Notes: generated by a model not told the origin, from the sequence alone. Numbered from the stretch's first letter, positions 7,251 to 15,249 are shown. The stretch is 64,000 nucleotides of DNA from Gemmiger sp. An194 (GCF_002160145.1 NZ_NFKA01000011.1:1-64000), one strand, 5' to 3'. Made by a program: numbers and translations.

Positions 7251-8861
7251 ATGAACAATTTCTATGATGTAATCGTTATCGGCGGCGGCCCGGCCGGGCT
7301 TACCGCCGCTCTTTATCTGGCACGGGCCCGTTACCGTGTGGTCGTGGTGGAAAAGGACCATTTCGGCGGACAGATCACCATCACCTCCGAGGTGGTCAAC
7401 TATCCCGGAGTGGAGCGCACCAGCGGCACCCAGCTTACCGAAACTATGCGCAAACAGGCGGAGCATTTCGGCGCAGAGTTTCTGCTGGCAGAGGTCACTG
7501 CGCTGGACATGACCGGCGAGATCAAAACCGTGCAGACCAGCCGGGGCCCCTTGCAGTGCTTCGGCGTACTGCTGGCCACCGGCGCGCATCCCCGCATGAT
7601 CGGCTTCCCCGGAGAGGAACAGTTCCGGGGCCGGGGTGTGGCCTACTGTGCCACCTGCGACGGTGAATTCTTTACCGGCAAGGACGTTTTTGTGGTGGGC
7701 GGCGGCTTTGCTGCCGCGGAGGAAAGCGTCTTCCTCACCAAATACGCCCGCCATGTGACCATCCTCATCCGGGAGGACGACTTCACCTGTGCGCAGGCCG
7801 TGGCGGATGCTGCCCGGAATCACGAGAAAATCAGCATTCTGACCAACACTGTGGTGGTGGAGCTTTCCGGAGACACCGCTCCCCGCTGCATCCGGATTCG
7901 CAACACAAAAAACGGACAGGAGACTGAGCACCGGGCCGCAGCTGGTGAGACCTTCGGCGTATTCGTCTTTGCCGGTTACTCCCCCTCCACCGATCTCGCC
8001 CGAGGTGTGGCGGAACTGGATGAGCAGGGCTACATCCTCACAGATCGCAGCCAGAAAACCTCGGCGGACGGGCTGTATGCCGCCGGAGATGTGTGCGTCA
8101 AGCCGCTGCGCCAGGTGGTCACTGCCGTGGGAGACGGCGCTCTGGCTGCCACTCAGCTGGAGCTGCTCTGCGCCGCCATGCAGGCCAAAACCGGGATTCA
8201 TCCCACGCAGCCGGCAGCACGCGGCGCAGACCCGGAACCCGTTTCCGGCGGCGGTGAGCTTATCAGCGAGGAGATGGCTGCTCAGCTTCGCACCCTTTTT
8301 GAGCGGATGTCCTCTTCCCTGATTCTTCGCCTCTACCTGGATCAGACCGCCGTATCCCGGGAGCTGCGCGGGTATATGGAAGAGTTGGCCGCCCACACCG
8401 ACAAGCTGACAGTGGAGATTGTCGCTCCGTCCGGAGCGGAACACCTGCCCTGTGTGCAGGTATGCCGCGAGGACGGCAGCTGGACCGGGCTTGCTTTCCA
8501 CGGCGTACCCGGCGGGCATGAGTTCACCTCCTTCGTTCTGGGCCTGTACAATGCTGCCGGGCCCGGCCAGAGCCTGGACCCACAGACCGAATCGGCCATT
8601 CAGGCGCTGCAAAAGCCTGTGAAGCTTCAGGTGCTGGTCTCCCTATCCTGCACCATGTGCCCGGAGCTGGTGACCGCTTCCCAGCGTCTGGCCGCGGCTC
8701 ATCCTCAGGTGACGGCACAGGTATATGACCTGAACCATTTCCCCGATCTGCGAGAGAAATACCAGGTAATGAGCGTTCCCTGCCTGGTAGTCAACGACGG
8801 CGAACAAATTCTCTTTGGTAAAAAGAACCTTCCGCAGCTTCTGGAACTGCTGAACTTTTGA
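7251..8861 (+). CDS. AhpF/thioredoxin-reductase-like flavoprotein with C-terminal double thioredoxin fold
   Basis: 536 residues. Residues 1-310 are a thioredoxin reductase module: FAD-binding VIVIGGGPAGLTAALYLARA, redox motif CATCDG, NAD(P)H-binding VVGGGFAAAEE and the C-terminal FAD motif GLYAAGDVC. Residues ~345-536 resemble the two thioredoxin folds that lie at the N-terminus of AhpF, with the redox pair CTMC. So the domain order is swapped relative to E. coli AhpF. Beside ahpC, it most likely passes NAD(P)H electrons to the peroxiredoxin. The start is uncertain: ATG 7251 (MNNFYDV) and ATG 7239 (MGFSMNN) both lack a good site. A 7-codon frame from ATG 7231 ends in TGA overlapping ATG 7251, allowing coupled initiation. 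Confidence 0.9.
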   Translation: MNNFYDVIVIGGGPAGLTAALYLARARYRVVVVEKDHFGGQITITSEVVNYPGVERTSGTQLTETMRKQAEHFGAEFLLAEVTALDMTGEIKTVQTSRGPLQCFGVLLATGAHPRMIGFPGEEQFRGRGVAYCATCDGEFFTGKDVFVVGGGFAAAEESVFLTKYARHVTILIREDDFTCAQAVADAARNHEKISILTNTVVVELSGDTAPRCIRIRNTKNGQETEHRAAAGETFGVFVFAGYSPSTDLARGVAELDEQGYILTDRSQKTSADGLYAAGDVCVKPLRQVVTAVGDGALAATQLELLCAAMQAKTGIHPTQPAARGADPEPVSGGGELISEEMAAQLRTLFERMSSSLILRLYLDQTAVSRELRGYMEELAAHTDKLTVEIVAPSGAEHLPCVQVCREDGSWTGLAFHGVPGGHEFTSFVLGLYNAAGPGQSLDPQTESAIQALQKPVKLQVLVSLSCTMCPELVTASQRLAAAHPQVTAQVYDLNHFPDLREKYQVMSVPCLVVNDGEQILFGKKNLPQLLELLNF

Positions 8862-8905
8862 AAGCAGCTTGCGCCGCACGGATATCCGTGCGGCGCAAGC
8901 TGCTT
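8862..8905. terminator. 44-nt perfect palindrome
   Basis: AAGCAGCTTGCGCCGCACGG is followed by ATAT and then its exact reverse complement, giving a fully self-complementary 44-bp sequence starting 1 bp after the reductase stop. It could form a very stable hairpin and end transcription, though no U-tract follows (AGAATCC). Confidence 0.6.
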
Positions 8906-8940
8906 AGAATCCGTCATTTGAACAGATAAGAGGAGCCGCC

Positions 8941-9741
8941 ATGTCAAAATTCGGAATCATAGAAGACACGCTATTTATTCCTCTGTTGGGCAGAATATAC
9001 GCCAGTTAACGATACCCGCATATCCTGTACGATAAGAGTGCGCTGAACCTGAAGCTGCAGCTTCCCCTCACAGAACAACCCCATCAGAGCCAATATGCAC
9101 TGCTTGCCTCCGCCTGCCGGGCAGCCAACATGGACCGTTTTGTCCGAAACTTTTTAACACGCAAACCGGACGGTGCAATCGTTCAACTGGGCTGCGGACT
9201 GGAAACAGCCTATTTCCGCTGCGACAACGGGCGGACCCTCTGGTATGCGTTGGATCTGCCCCATGTGATTGACTTCCGAAAAGAACTGCTTGGAGAGCCG
9301 GAACGGGAGCACCTTATCGCCGGAGATGCTTTTTCTGAAACATGGATTCATCGGATCCGCACAGAGCTTCCGCACACACCTTTGCTTGTAACCGCAGGCG
9401 GATTATTCCATTACTTTGAAGAAACTCAAATTCTGCGTCTGTTTCGGATGCTGGCTGCTTACGGAAATATTGAGCTTGTTTTCGACGCCGTAAGCAGCAC
9501 CGGGCTTCTGATGATGCAGAAAAAATACATGAAACAGGTCGACCACTCCAATGTGCAGATGTTTTTTGCGGTGGATACCGCCCAAGAGTTGGCCATCAAA
9601 ACCGGTTATCGACTTCAGGTCCTTACAGAAGAACCCTTCTACTGCCATATCCTCAGAACCGGGCTGAAATTATCCACACGGCTCAATATGAAGCTTTCTG
9701 ACCGATTCTCCATGGTAAAGATGATACACCTGCAGCTCTAA
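8941..9741 (+). pseudogene. LCM-type SAM-dependent methyltransferase with in-frame stop
   Basis: ATG 8941 has a good AGAGGAG site and starts MSKFGIIEDTLFIPLLGRIY. An in-frame TAA at 9007-9009 ends the frame after 22 codons, but the same frame then runs open to 9741 (HILYDKSALNLK..., SAM-binding AIVQLGCGLETAYFR, later LLVTAGGLFHYFE and a C-terminal lobe). The layout, with the conserved acidic residue DLPHVID after the SAM motif, fits the leucine carboxyl methyltransferase / polyketide O-methyltransferase family (about 266 residues, as here if read through). The part from ATG 9130 alone lacks the N-terminal helices. It is a recent pseudogene, a sequencing error, or a re-initiated short protein; the substrate is unknown. 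Confidence 0.75.
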
Positions 9742-9767
9742 ACATTTTCTTAATCACATACGCAGAA

Positions 9768-9803
9768 ACAGCCCCCGAAGGGTTTTCCTTCGGGGGCCGT
9801 TTT
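9768..9803. terminator. Bidirectional terminator between methyltransferase and BMC locus
   Basis: GCCCCCGAAGG (9771-9781) pairs with CCTTCGGGGGC (9787-9797), followed by CGTTTTG on the plus strand; on the minus strand the hairpin is followed by TGTTTCTG. It can end both the methyltransferase transcript and the long minus-strand microcompartment operon. Confidence 0.75.
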
Positions 9804-9850
9804 GCTCTATGGAATCAGTGCTGTGAGAAGAGAAATGGGGGAAGATAAAT

Positions 9851-10135
9851 TTAGTTTTCCTTCACGGAAGGCAGGATGGTCTCCACCTCGGCGTGGGGAC
9901 GGGGAATCACATGGACGGATACCAGCTCGCCCACGCGCTGAGCAGCGGCAGCACCGGCGTCGGTGGCAGCCTTCACAGCGCCCACATCACCGCGAACCAT
10001 CACGGTGACCAGACCGCCGCCGATAAATTCCTTGCCGATCAGGGTGACGTTGGCAGCCTTTACCATGGCGTCGGCCGCTTCGATGGAACCTACCAGACCC
10101 TTAGTCTCGATCATACCCAGAGCATCGTACTTCAT
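9851..10135 (-). CDS. BMC-H shell protein (PduA/EutM type), last gene of the cut operon
   Basis: 94 residues, a single Pfam-BMC domain of standard topology: [20 protein letters not shown], pore-loop region [12 protein letters not shown], then [15 protein letters not shown] and the conserved [11 protein letters not shown]. Such proteins form hexamers that tile the flat facets of the microcompartment; the small pore is formed by the IGGG loop. It has a strong CAGGAGG site and follows pduL by 49 bp. It is about 85% identical by eye to the BMC-H that opens the operon (24854-25144), so the operon is bracketed by near-duplicate major shell proteins. Confidence 0.95.
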   Translation of the reverse strand: MKYDALGMIETKGLVGSIEAADAMVKAANVTLIGKEFIGGGLVTVMVRGDVGAVKAATDAGAAAAQRVGELVSVHVIPRPHAEVETILPSVKEN

Positions 10136-10184
10136 AATAATTTCCTCCTGAAAATTTTATAATGTTTGGTTCAGCAAATGTTGT

Positions 10185-10823
10185 TTATACGATCCGAACA
10201 GACGACGCGGAGCCAAGGCCCAGAGCATTCGCCTCTTCGGTATCCACATGACATTCCAGCGCGGATTCGCCGGTCACACGGATTACAGTGTTTTTCAGCA
10301 CGCCGCCCCGCAGGCCGTCCACCTGCAGGTCCACCCACTGACCGTCGTGCACGCCGAACTTCTCGGCATCCTTCGGGTGCATGTGGATGTGGCGCTGGGC
10401 GATCATCACGCCCTTTTCGGTCTGCACCGAGCCCTTCGGGCCCACCAGCGTGACGCCCGGGGTGCCGTCCAGATCACCGGACAGGCGGATGGGCGCCTTC
10501 ACGCCCAGCTTGAAGCCGTCGGCCGCCAGGATTTCCACCTGGGTCTGACTGCGTACCGGGCCAAGGATGCGCACCTTTTCGATCACTCCCTTGGGACCAC
10601 AGACGGTAACCGTCTCCTTGCAGGCGTACTGGCCGGGCTGGGAAAGATCCTTCATCTTCTCCAGCGTGTGGCCGGGGCCGAACAGCCGGTTCAGGTCACC
10701 TTGAGAGAGGTGCACATGCCGGTTGGAAACGCCCACCGGAATCTGTTTCTCCTCTCCGCTGGGAGCCGCCTGCTGCTTCACTGCTTCCATCAGCAGCGCC
10801 AGCAGTTCATCGCATTGACTCAT
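10185..10823 (-). CDS. pduL: Microcompartment phosphotransacylase PduL
   Basis: 212 residues. PduL-type phosphotransacylases convert acetyl-CoA (or propionyl-CoA) and phosphate to the acyl phosphate, recycling CoA inside the shell. The two PduL domains are marked by zinc-ligand motifs PVGVSNRHVHLS (near residue 32) and QRHIHMHPKDAEKFG (near 142). The N-terminal MSQCDELLALLMEAVKQQ is an amphipathic helix before a linker, as expected for an encapsulation peptide. ATG 10821-10823 is chosen because AAGGAG lies 8 bp upstream; the ATG at 10844 would swallow that site. Here the substrate is probably acetyl-CoA made by the neighbouring aldehyde dehydrogenase. Confidence 0.93.
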   Translation of the reverse strand: MSQCDELLALLMEAVKQQAAPSGEEKQIPVGVSNRHVHLSQGDLNRLFGPGHTLEKMKDLSQPGQYACKETVTVCGPKGVIEKVRILGPVRSQTQVEILAADGFKLGVKAPIRLSGDLDGTPGVTLVGPKGSVQTEKGVMIAQRHIHMHPKDAEKFGVHDGQWVDLQVDGLRGGVLKNTVIRVTGESALECHVDTEEANALGLGSASSVRIV

Positions 10824-10845
10824 TGGTTCGCCGCTCCTTTCCAAA

Positions 10846-12474
10846 TCAGTGATTCATGGAAGCGATCAGGTTCCGGACCAGCTCCGCCAGATGGGCGTCA
10901 TCGGTGAAGCCCTGAGAAGCGTTTTTCAGCTGCTCCGGGGTGTCGATGCTGGATTCCTGCACCGCTGCGCCGCAGCTGGGGCAGCCCTGCCGCCGCTCAA
11001 AGGAGGCCACGATGTCCGCGGGGCTGAAGTCCAGCGGGCGCTGGCTGCAGCATTCCGCAGCGGGAGCAGCGGTGCGGCCCAGATCGGGGTGGCAGAAGGA
11101 CTTGTCGTCCTGCAGCAGGGTGGCGCAGTTCTTCAGACCGTAGGCCACCTTCTTCACGTTGATCAGGTTCAGGGGGCTCACGTTCTCGGATACCGAGCTG
11201 CCGCCGCAGGTGCCGCAGCCCAGAGTGAAGGCCACGTTCAGGCCGGTGCTGATGCCGGTGCCGCCCATGCTGCCACCGGTGTTCACCAGAATGCGGGAAG
11301 CGGGCTTTACCGCGAACTTGCGGACGATGTCCTCGTTCTGGGTGTGCAGGCTCATGGTGTGGCCGATGCCGTTCTGCAGCAGCTGAATGCTCAGCTCGCA
11401 GGCCTGCTTCCAATCCTCTACGGTGTAGAAGGCCAGAACGGTGGTCAGCTTCTCGTAAGAGAGGGGGTAGCCCTCGCCCACGCCGTCCTGCTCGCCGATC
11501 AGAACCCGGGTGCCCATTGGGATGGAGATGCCCGCGGCCTGTGCGATCATGTCCGGGGTACGGCCCACGAACTTGGCGTTCATGGCGTGGCCGTTCTTGA
11601 ACAGCAGGCGGCAGACCTTTTCGGTCTCCTCGCGGGTCATGAAATAAGCGCCCTGGCGCTTCAGCTCATCCACCACCTGCTGACGGTTGCAGGTCTCACA
11701 GATGATGGACTGCTCGGAGGCACAGATGGTGCCGTTGTCGAAGGTTTTGCTAGCCATGATGGCTTCCACAGCGGCCTTCACATCCGCCGAGCGCTCGATG
11801 TAGGCGGGAGAGTTGCCCGCGCCCACGCCGATGGTGGGCTTGCCTGCGCTGTAAGCGGCCTTTACCATGCCGGGGCCGCCGGTGGCGATGATGAGCGCCA
11901 CCTCCTTGCAGTGCATCAGCTCATTGGTGGCTGCCATGGTGGGCATGGACACACAGCCGATAACACCTTCCGGCGCGCCTGCCTTGATGGCGGCTTCGCG
12001 CATGACCTCGGCGGCCTTCAGAGTGCATTTTGCAGCCGAGGGATGGGGCGAGAACACGATGGCGTTGCCCGCCTTGATGGCGATCATGGACTTGTAGATC
12101 ACGGTGGAGGTGGGGTTGGTGGAAGGCACGATGCCCATGATCAGACCAGCCGGAGCCGCCACCTCCAGAATCTTCTTTTCCGGGTCCTCAGAGATGATGC
12201 CCACGGTCTTCATGTCCTTGATGTCCTCGTACAGCAGTACCGAGGCGGCGTGGTTTTTGTAGGCCTTGTCCAGCGCTTTGCCGAAGCCGGTCTCCTCCAC
12301 TGCCATCTTGCCCAGGCAGGCTGCGTGCTCCCGCGCAGCCTCCACCATGCTCTTCAGAATCCGGTCGATCTGCTCGCTGGTGTAGCCGGCCATCTGCTTT
12401 GCGGCAGCGGCACCCTGACGGGCCAGATCTCTGGCCTCCTGGATGGAGCGCAGATCCAGATCAAACTGTTCCAT
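10846..12474 (-). CDS. cutF: CoA-acylating acetaldehyde dehydrogenase (CutF/EutE/PduP type)
   Basis: 542 residues. It oxidises the acetaldehyde released by choline cleavage to acetyl-CoA with NAD+ and CoA. The family motifs are present: catalytic asparagine region VPSTNPTST (Asn120), cofactor region GNAIVFSPHP, and nucleophile Cys251 in FDNGTICASEQS. The N-terminal ~25 residues and the C-terminal tail (about 520-542, TDDAHLAELVRNLIASM) are amphipathic, so either could target it to the lumen. Compared with EutE/PduP (~465 residues) it has an extra C-terminal stretch with Cys-rich GCPSCG (497-502) and further Cys pairs. It lies between a BMC-H fusion gene and pduL. Confidence 0.92.
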   Translation of the reverse strand: MEQFDLDLRSIQEARDLARQGAAAAKQMAGYTSEQIDRILKSMVEAAREHAACLGKMAVEETGFGKALDKAYKNHAASVLLYEDIKDMKTVGIISEDPEKKILEVAAPAGLIMGIVPSTNPTSTVIYKSMIAIKAGNAIVFSPHPSAAKCTLKAAEVMREAAIKAGAPEGVIGCVSMPTMAATNELMHCKEVALIIATGGPGMVKAAYSAGKPTIGVGAGNSPAYIERSADVKAAVEAIMASKTFDNGTICASEQSIICETCNRQQVVDELKRQGAYFMTREETEKVCRLLFKNGHAMNAKFVGRTPDMIAQAAGISIPMGTRVLIGEQDGVGEGYPLSYEKLTTVLAFYTVEDWKQACELSIQLLQNGIGHTMSLHTQNEDIVRKFAVKPASRILVNTGGSMGGTGISTGLNVAFTLGCGTCGGSSVSENVSPLNLINVKKVAYGLKNCATLLQDDKSFCHPDLGRTAAPAAECCSQRPLDFSPADIVASFERRQGCPSCGAAVQESSIDTPEQLKNASQGFTDDAHLAELVRNLIASMNH

Positions 12475-12510
12475 TGTTTTATCCTTTCCCTGGTTCTTTG
12501 CCCAGTCGTT

Positions 12511-13164
12511 TTATTGCGCCGTTTGTTCCGCGGCCTGCCGGTCATACCAGCGTTCAAATTCCTTGAGCAGGCGGGAGCGGTTTGCCTTGGAGATCGCTCT
12601 GCCCGCAATTTCAAATTCCGGATAGCTCCTTGCCAGATAGCGGAGCTTTACCACCGAGCAGCTGCCCAGCAGCTCCATCAGGCGGGTGATTCCCTCCTCC
12701 CGGAACAGTGCATCGCACCATTCCCGGCTGATCTGACCCACCGCCTGCTTTTGTGCGGGATGTTCGAGCTGCTCCGGTTCCTGTTCCGGCTCCTGCGCCG
12801 GCTCAGGCTCCTGCGGCTGGGGTTCCTCGCCGCCCTCATCAGACGGCTCTTCCGGAATCTCTTTTAGTTTCGCCGCCTTTTCCTCCGGCGGCCGGAAGAG
12901 CAGCTCCACGTCCTGCTGGGGGCGGGCGATCACATGTTGTGTGACCAGAAGCCCGTCGCCCAGCCGTTCGGCAGCGGCAGCGCCCGCGTCCACGGCGGCC
13001 TTGACCGCCGCCACGTCGCCGGTGACCAAGATGGTCACCAGTCCGCCGCCCACCTTGGTACGATCCAGAAGGGTCACATCCGCCGCCTTGAGCATGGCGT
13101 CCGCCGCTTCAATGGAGGCCAGCAGCCCTCTGGTTTCGATCATTCCCAGTGCCTGCATGCGCAC
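12511..13164 (-). CDS. BMC-H shell protein with acidic linker and C-terminal helical domain (EutK-like layout)
   Basis: 217 residues. Residues 1-90 are a normal BMC-H domain ([47 protein letters not shown]). Residues ~95-140 form a Pro/Glu/Gln-rich linker (repeats of EPEQ-like units). Residues ~145-210 form a basic helical domain with the run VVKLRYLARSYPEFEIAGRA followed by ISKANRSRLLKEFERWY. This is the layout of EutK/PduK-type proteins, whose tails bind nucleic acid or a metal; the tail here looks like a small helical DNA- or protein-binding domain, not the PduK Fe-S site. It may bind cargo or anchor the organelle. Confidence 0.85.
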   Translation of the reverse strand: MRMQALGMIETRGLLASIEAADAMLKAADVTLLDRTKVGGGLVTILVTGDVAAVKAAVDAGAAAAERLGDGLLVTQHVIARPQQDVELLFRPPEEKAAKLKEIPEEPSDEGGEEPQPQEPEPAQEPEQEPEQLEHPAQKQAVGQISREWCDALFREEGITRLMELLGSCSVVKLRYLARSYPEFEIAGRAISKANRSRLLKEFERWYDRQAAEQTAQ

Positions 13165-13170
13165 CCCTCC

Positions 13171-13803
13171 TTACAGAAGGTCCGCCCAGTTCGCCGGGTA
13201 GGTGGCGTAGAACACCCGGGCCTTGTCCGGCGAGCCCCAGGTTACCTTGGAGCCGGAAGGAACGAACAGCACATCGCCCGCATGGGCGGTGTAGGTGGTG
13301 CCATCGATGGTCACCGTGAGGATACCCTCGATCACATAGTCGATCTCCTCGTAGGTGAGCTCCCAGTCAAAGCTGGAGTTCTCGATCACCAGGAAACCCG
13401 CGCTGATGTGGGACTCGTCCTTGTTCACCAGCTCCTGGAAATAAGCAGTTGCATTGGGGTTGCCGGTGTCAAACACATCCATCTTCACGGTGTTGCCGCG
13501 GACGACCTTCAGGCCGTTGGAATGGCGCTGCTCCTGGAAGGGCTTTGTATTCAAAAGGCCTTCCAGCATGCCCTTTTCCATGAGCACCTTCAGCACCTGA
13601 TAGATTTTTTCGCTGTCCAGCTCGGGGCCGCAGCAGGCCGGAGCCGGGGCGCATTCCGGTTCCTTGTCCGCGAATGTGACGCCCAGTGCCTCGGCGGCAT
13701 CCCGGGCCGAGGGAGTCACGATGGCCCCCGGCGTTACCACGCAAACGGTCTTGCCCGCCTGCTTCAGCGCTTCCACATCCGCCGCGCAAATCAGCTGCTT
13801 CAT
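13171..13803 (-). CDS. eutQ: EutQ-like cupin protein
   Basis: 210 residues. The N-terminal ~100 residues start MKQLICAADVEALKQAGKTV and are followed by a C-terminal cupin (about 115-205) with DESHISAGFLVIE, the WELTYEEIDYVIEG strand and GDVLFVPSGSKVTWGSP. This matches EutQ of ethanolamine microcompartments, for which acetate kinase activity has been reported; in this locus it could convert acetyl phosphate from PduL to acetate and ATP. ATG 13801-13803 is chosen (GAGAGGAC upstream); an upstream start at 13839 is possible. It is spaced 6 bp from the BMC-H fusion gene. Confidence 0.88.
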   Translation of the reverse strand: MKQLICAADVEALKQAGKTVCVVTPGAIVTPSARDAAEALGVTFADKEPECAPAPACCGPELDSEKIYQVLKVLMEKGMLEGLLNTKPFQEQRHSNGLKVVRGNTVKMDVFDTGNPNATAYFQELVNKDESHISAGFLVIENSSFDWELTYEEIDYVIEGILTVTIDGTTYTAHAGDVLFVPSGSKVTWGSPDKARVFYATYPANWADLL

Positions 13804-13835
13804 AGTTTCACGTCCTCTCTTGACCGCGCTTTCGG

Positions 13836-14102
13836 TCATTCCTCAAAGTCGCAGTCCTCGTCGATAATTCCGACCACCGCCGCGTCGGCGGGGATCTCGT
13901 CGTCGCCCAGCATCCGCCGGGCGGAGGAACCGGTGGCCACGATCACCCGGTCGCCTATTCCGGCACCGATGGTGTCGATGACCACCATCCGCTCCCCGGC
14001 CCGTGTGCCGCCGATTACCTGAGCAAGGAGGAGCTTGTAGCCGTTCAAACCGTCCGCCTTGCGGGTGGCCCAGATGTTTCCGGTGAGTCTTGCGGTTACC
14101 AT
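13836..14102 (-). CDS. eutN: EutN/CcmL pentameric vertex protein (BMC-P)
   Basis: 88 residues with the EutN_CcmL fold signature: MVTARLTGNIWATRKADGL, then GYKLLLAQVI, VVIDTIGAGIGDRVIVATGS and the C-terminal DAAVVGIIDE. BMC-P pentamers cap the vertices of the polyhedral shell. It is the only BMC-P gene in the locus. Its start overlaps the stop of the GrpU-like gene by 7 bp. The four C-terminal residues DFEE are acidic, and nothing is missing from the domain. Confidence 0.93.
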   Translation of the reverse strand: MVTARLTGNIWATRKADGLNGYKLLLAQVIGGTRAGERMVVIDTIGAGIGDRVIVATGSSARRMLGDDEIPADAAVVGIIDEDCDFEE

Positions 14103-14401
14103 TCCATCTGCCCCTCCTTTTCTCTTCGTTTGATTTCCTCCAGCGCCGCCTCCACCGAAGCGGTGTCGCCGAAGATTGCAAGTAAGATCATATTCTGCGG
14201 GCAGCTGCCGCGGATGTCCTCCACGGTCACGCCCACCGCCTTTTCGGCCACGTCGGCGGCGCAGACCATCTCGATCAGCCGCCCCTGTACCAGGCCGATG
14301 GCATCCACCTGCTCCAGCTTGGTCCCCTGCCCCGAGCCCTTGCGGCGGGAGAGGATCTCCAGCGTGCCCGGGCTGGGGGATTTGATGATTCGACACTCCA
14401 T
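14096..14401 (-). CDS. grpU: GrpU-like BMC-H shell protein with putative Fe-S site
   Basis: 101 residues. It is a BMC-H protein with an unusual N-terminus (MECRIIKSPSPGTLEILSRR) before the typical AIGLVQGRLIEMVCAADVAE helix. The pore-side loop reads IRGSCPQN (Cys67). In the glycyl-radical propanediol locus of Pelosinus, GrpU carries a GxCPQ-type motif whose cysteines bind a [4Fe-4S] cluster at the hexamer pore; that identification is from memory of published work. The matching motif here suggests an Fe-S cluster shared across subunits. ATG 14399-14401 is chosen (GGAG 9 bp upstream); GTG 14410 is an alternative. Confidence 0.8.
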   Translation of the reverse strand: MECRIIKSPSPGTLEILSRRKGSGQGTKLEQVDAIGLVQGRLIEMVCAADVAEKAVGVTVEDIRGSCPQNMILLAIFGDTASVEAALEEIKRREKEGQMEW

Positions 14402-14406
14402 GGTGC

Positions 14407-15249
14407 TCACTCCATTTCCTGATCGGTGCAGCTCATGGCGATTCCCAGCGGGGTGACGAACATGGGGTTGCGGGGCTTATAGGTGGGAATGCCGGTTTTC
14501 TTTTCGATGATGGACTCGATGCCGGTGAGGCAGCAGGTGCCGCCCACCAGATACAGGCCCTGAACGTCGTAGCCTTCCGCCTGACGGCTGATGATGGCTG
14601 CCACCTTCTCGATCACCGGCTTCAGCACCGGCAGGATCTCGCTGTGGTGCTCCGGCTGGCGCTTGTACTTTTCCGCGTCGCCGAATTCCATCTTGTAGGC
14701 GCCTGCCAGCACCAGCGAAAAGTGGGTACCGCCGGTGGCCTCGTCGTCCACCCGGATCACCTTGCCATCCTTCAGGATGGAGATACCGGTGGTGCCGCCG
14801 CCAATGTCCACCACGGCGCCGTTTTTGATCTTCAGCACCTGGTTTGCGGCGGTGGGCTCGTCCAGCAGGGCGGTGATTTCAAAGCCCGCGCCCTGCACCA
14901 CGTTCTTGATGGCGCCGCCGTCCAGACTGTCGGTACCGGGAGGGATGGCGGCTGCGGCGTAGATGAGCTCGGTGCCCAGCTTTTCCTCCAGCTCCTCCTT
15001 CATCTCCCGCACCAGCCGGATGGCTCCGATGTAGTCCACCACCATGCCGTCCCGAACAACATCTGCATACCGGTATGCGCCTGCCACCGGCCGGCGGTTT
15101 TCATCCAGAACCGCCAGCACCACGCAGGCAGTTCCCAGATCCACGCCGGTATAGTAAACGGAAGAGGGCGTTTTCACCGGCTTTTTGATCACCTGTTCAA
15201 ATTCTTTGACCAGGCGGTCGCATTCTGCAAATGTTACTTCTTCTGGCAT
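14407..15249 (-). CDS. eutJ: EutJ-like actin-fold ATPase / chaperone
   Basis: 280 residues. EutJ proteins belong to the Hsp70/actin ATPase fold and are thought to act as chaperones or reactivating factors for microcompartment enzymes. Phosphate-1 is seen as YTGVDLGTACVVLAV, phosphate-2 as NGAVVDIGGGTTGISILKDG and the adenosine motif as LYLVGGTCCLTGIES. The C-terminal substrate-binding domain of Hsp70 is absent, as expected for EutJ. It overlaps the upstream EutT-N-like gene by 16 bp and lies 5 bp before the GrpU-like gene, so it is embedded in the operon. Confidence 0.92.
   Translation of the reverse strand: MPEEVTFAECDRLVKEFEQVIKKPVKTPSSVYYTGVDLGTACVVLAVLDENRRPVAGAYRYADVVRDGMVVDYIGAIRLVREMKEELEEKLGTELIYAAAAIPPGTDSLDGGAIKNVVQGAGFEITALLDEPTAANQVLKIKNGAVVDIGGGTTGISILKDGKVIRVDDEATGGTHFSLVLAGAYKMEFGDAEKYKRQPEHHSEILPVLKPVIEKVAAIISRQAEGYDVQGLYLVGGTCCLTGIESIIEKKTGIPTYKPRNPMFVTPLGIAMSCTDQEME

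Noticed and set aside
8941-9010. TAA in the methyltransferase as a recoded stop (e.g. selenocysteine or pyrrolysine)
   Set aside because: Those use TGA and TAG; no recoding hairpin is apparent.
10849-12867. A 672-codon frame antisense to cutF
   Set aside because: Antisense shadow; the minus-strand dehydrogenase has catalytic motifs and an RBS.
14096-14401. Calling this shell gene EutS/PduU
   Set aside because: The PduU-like protein is at 17517-17867; this one has a different N-terminus and a GSCPQ motif.
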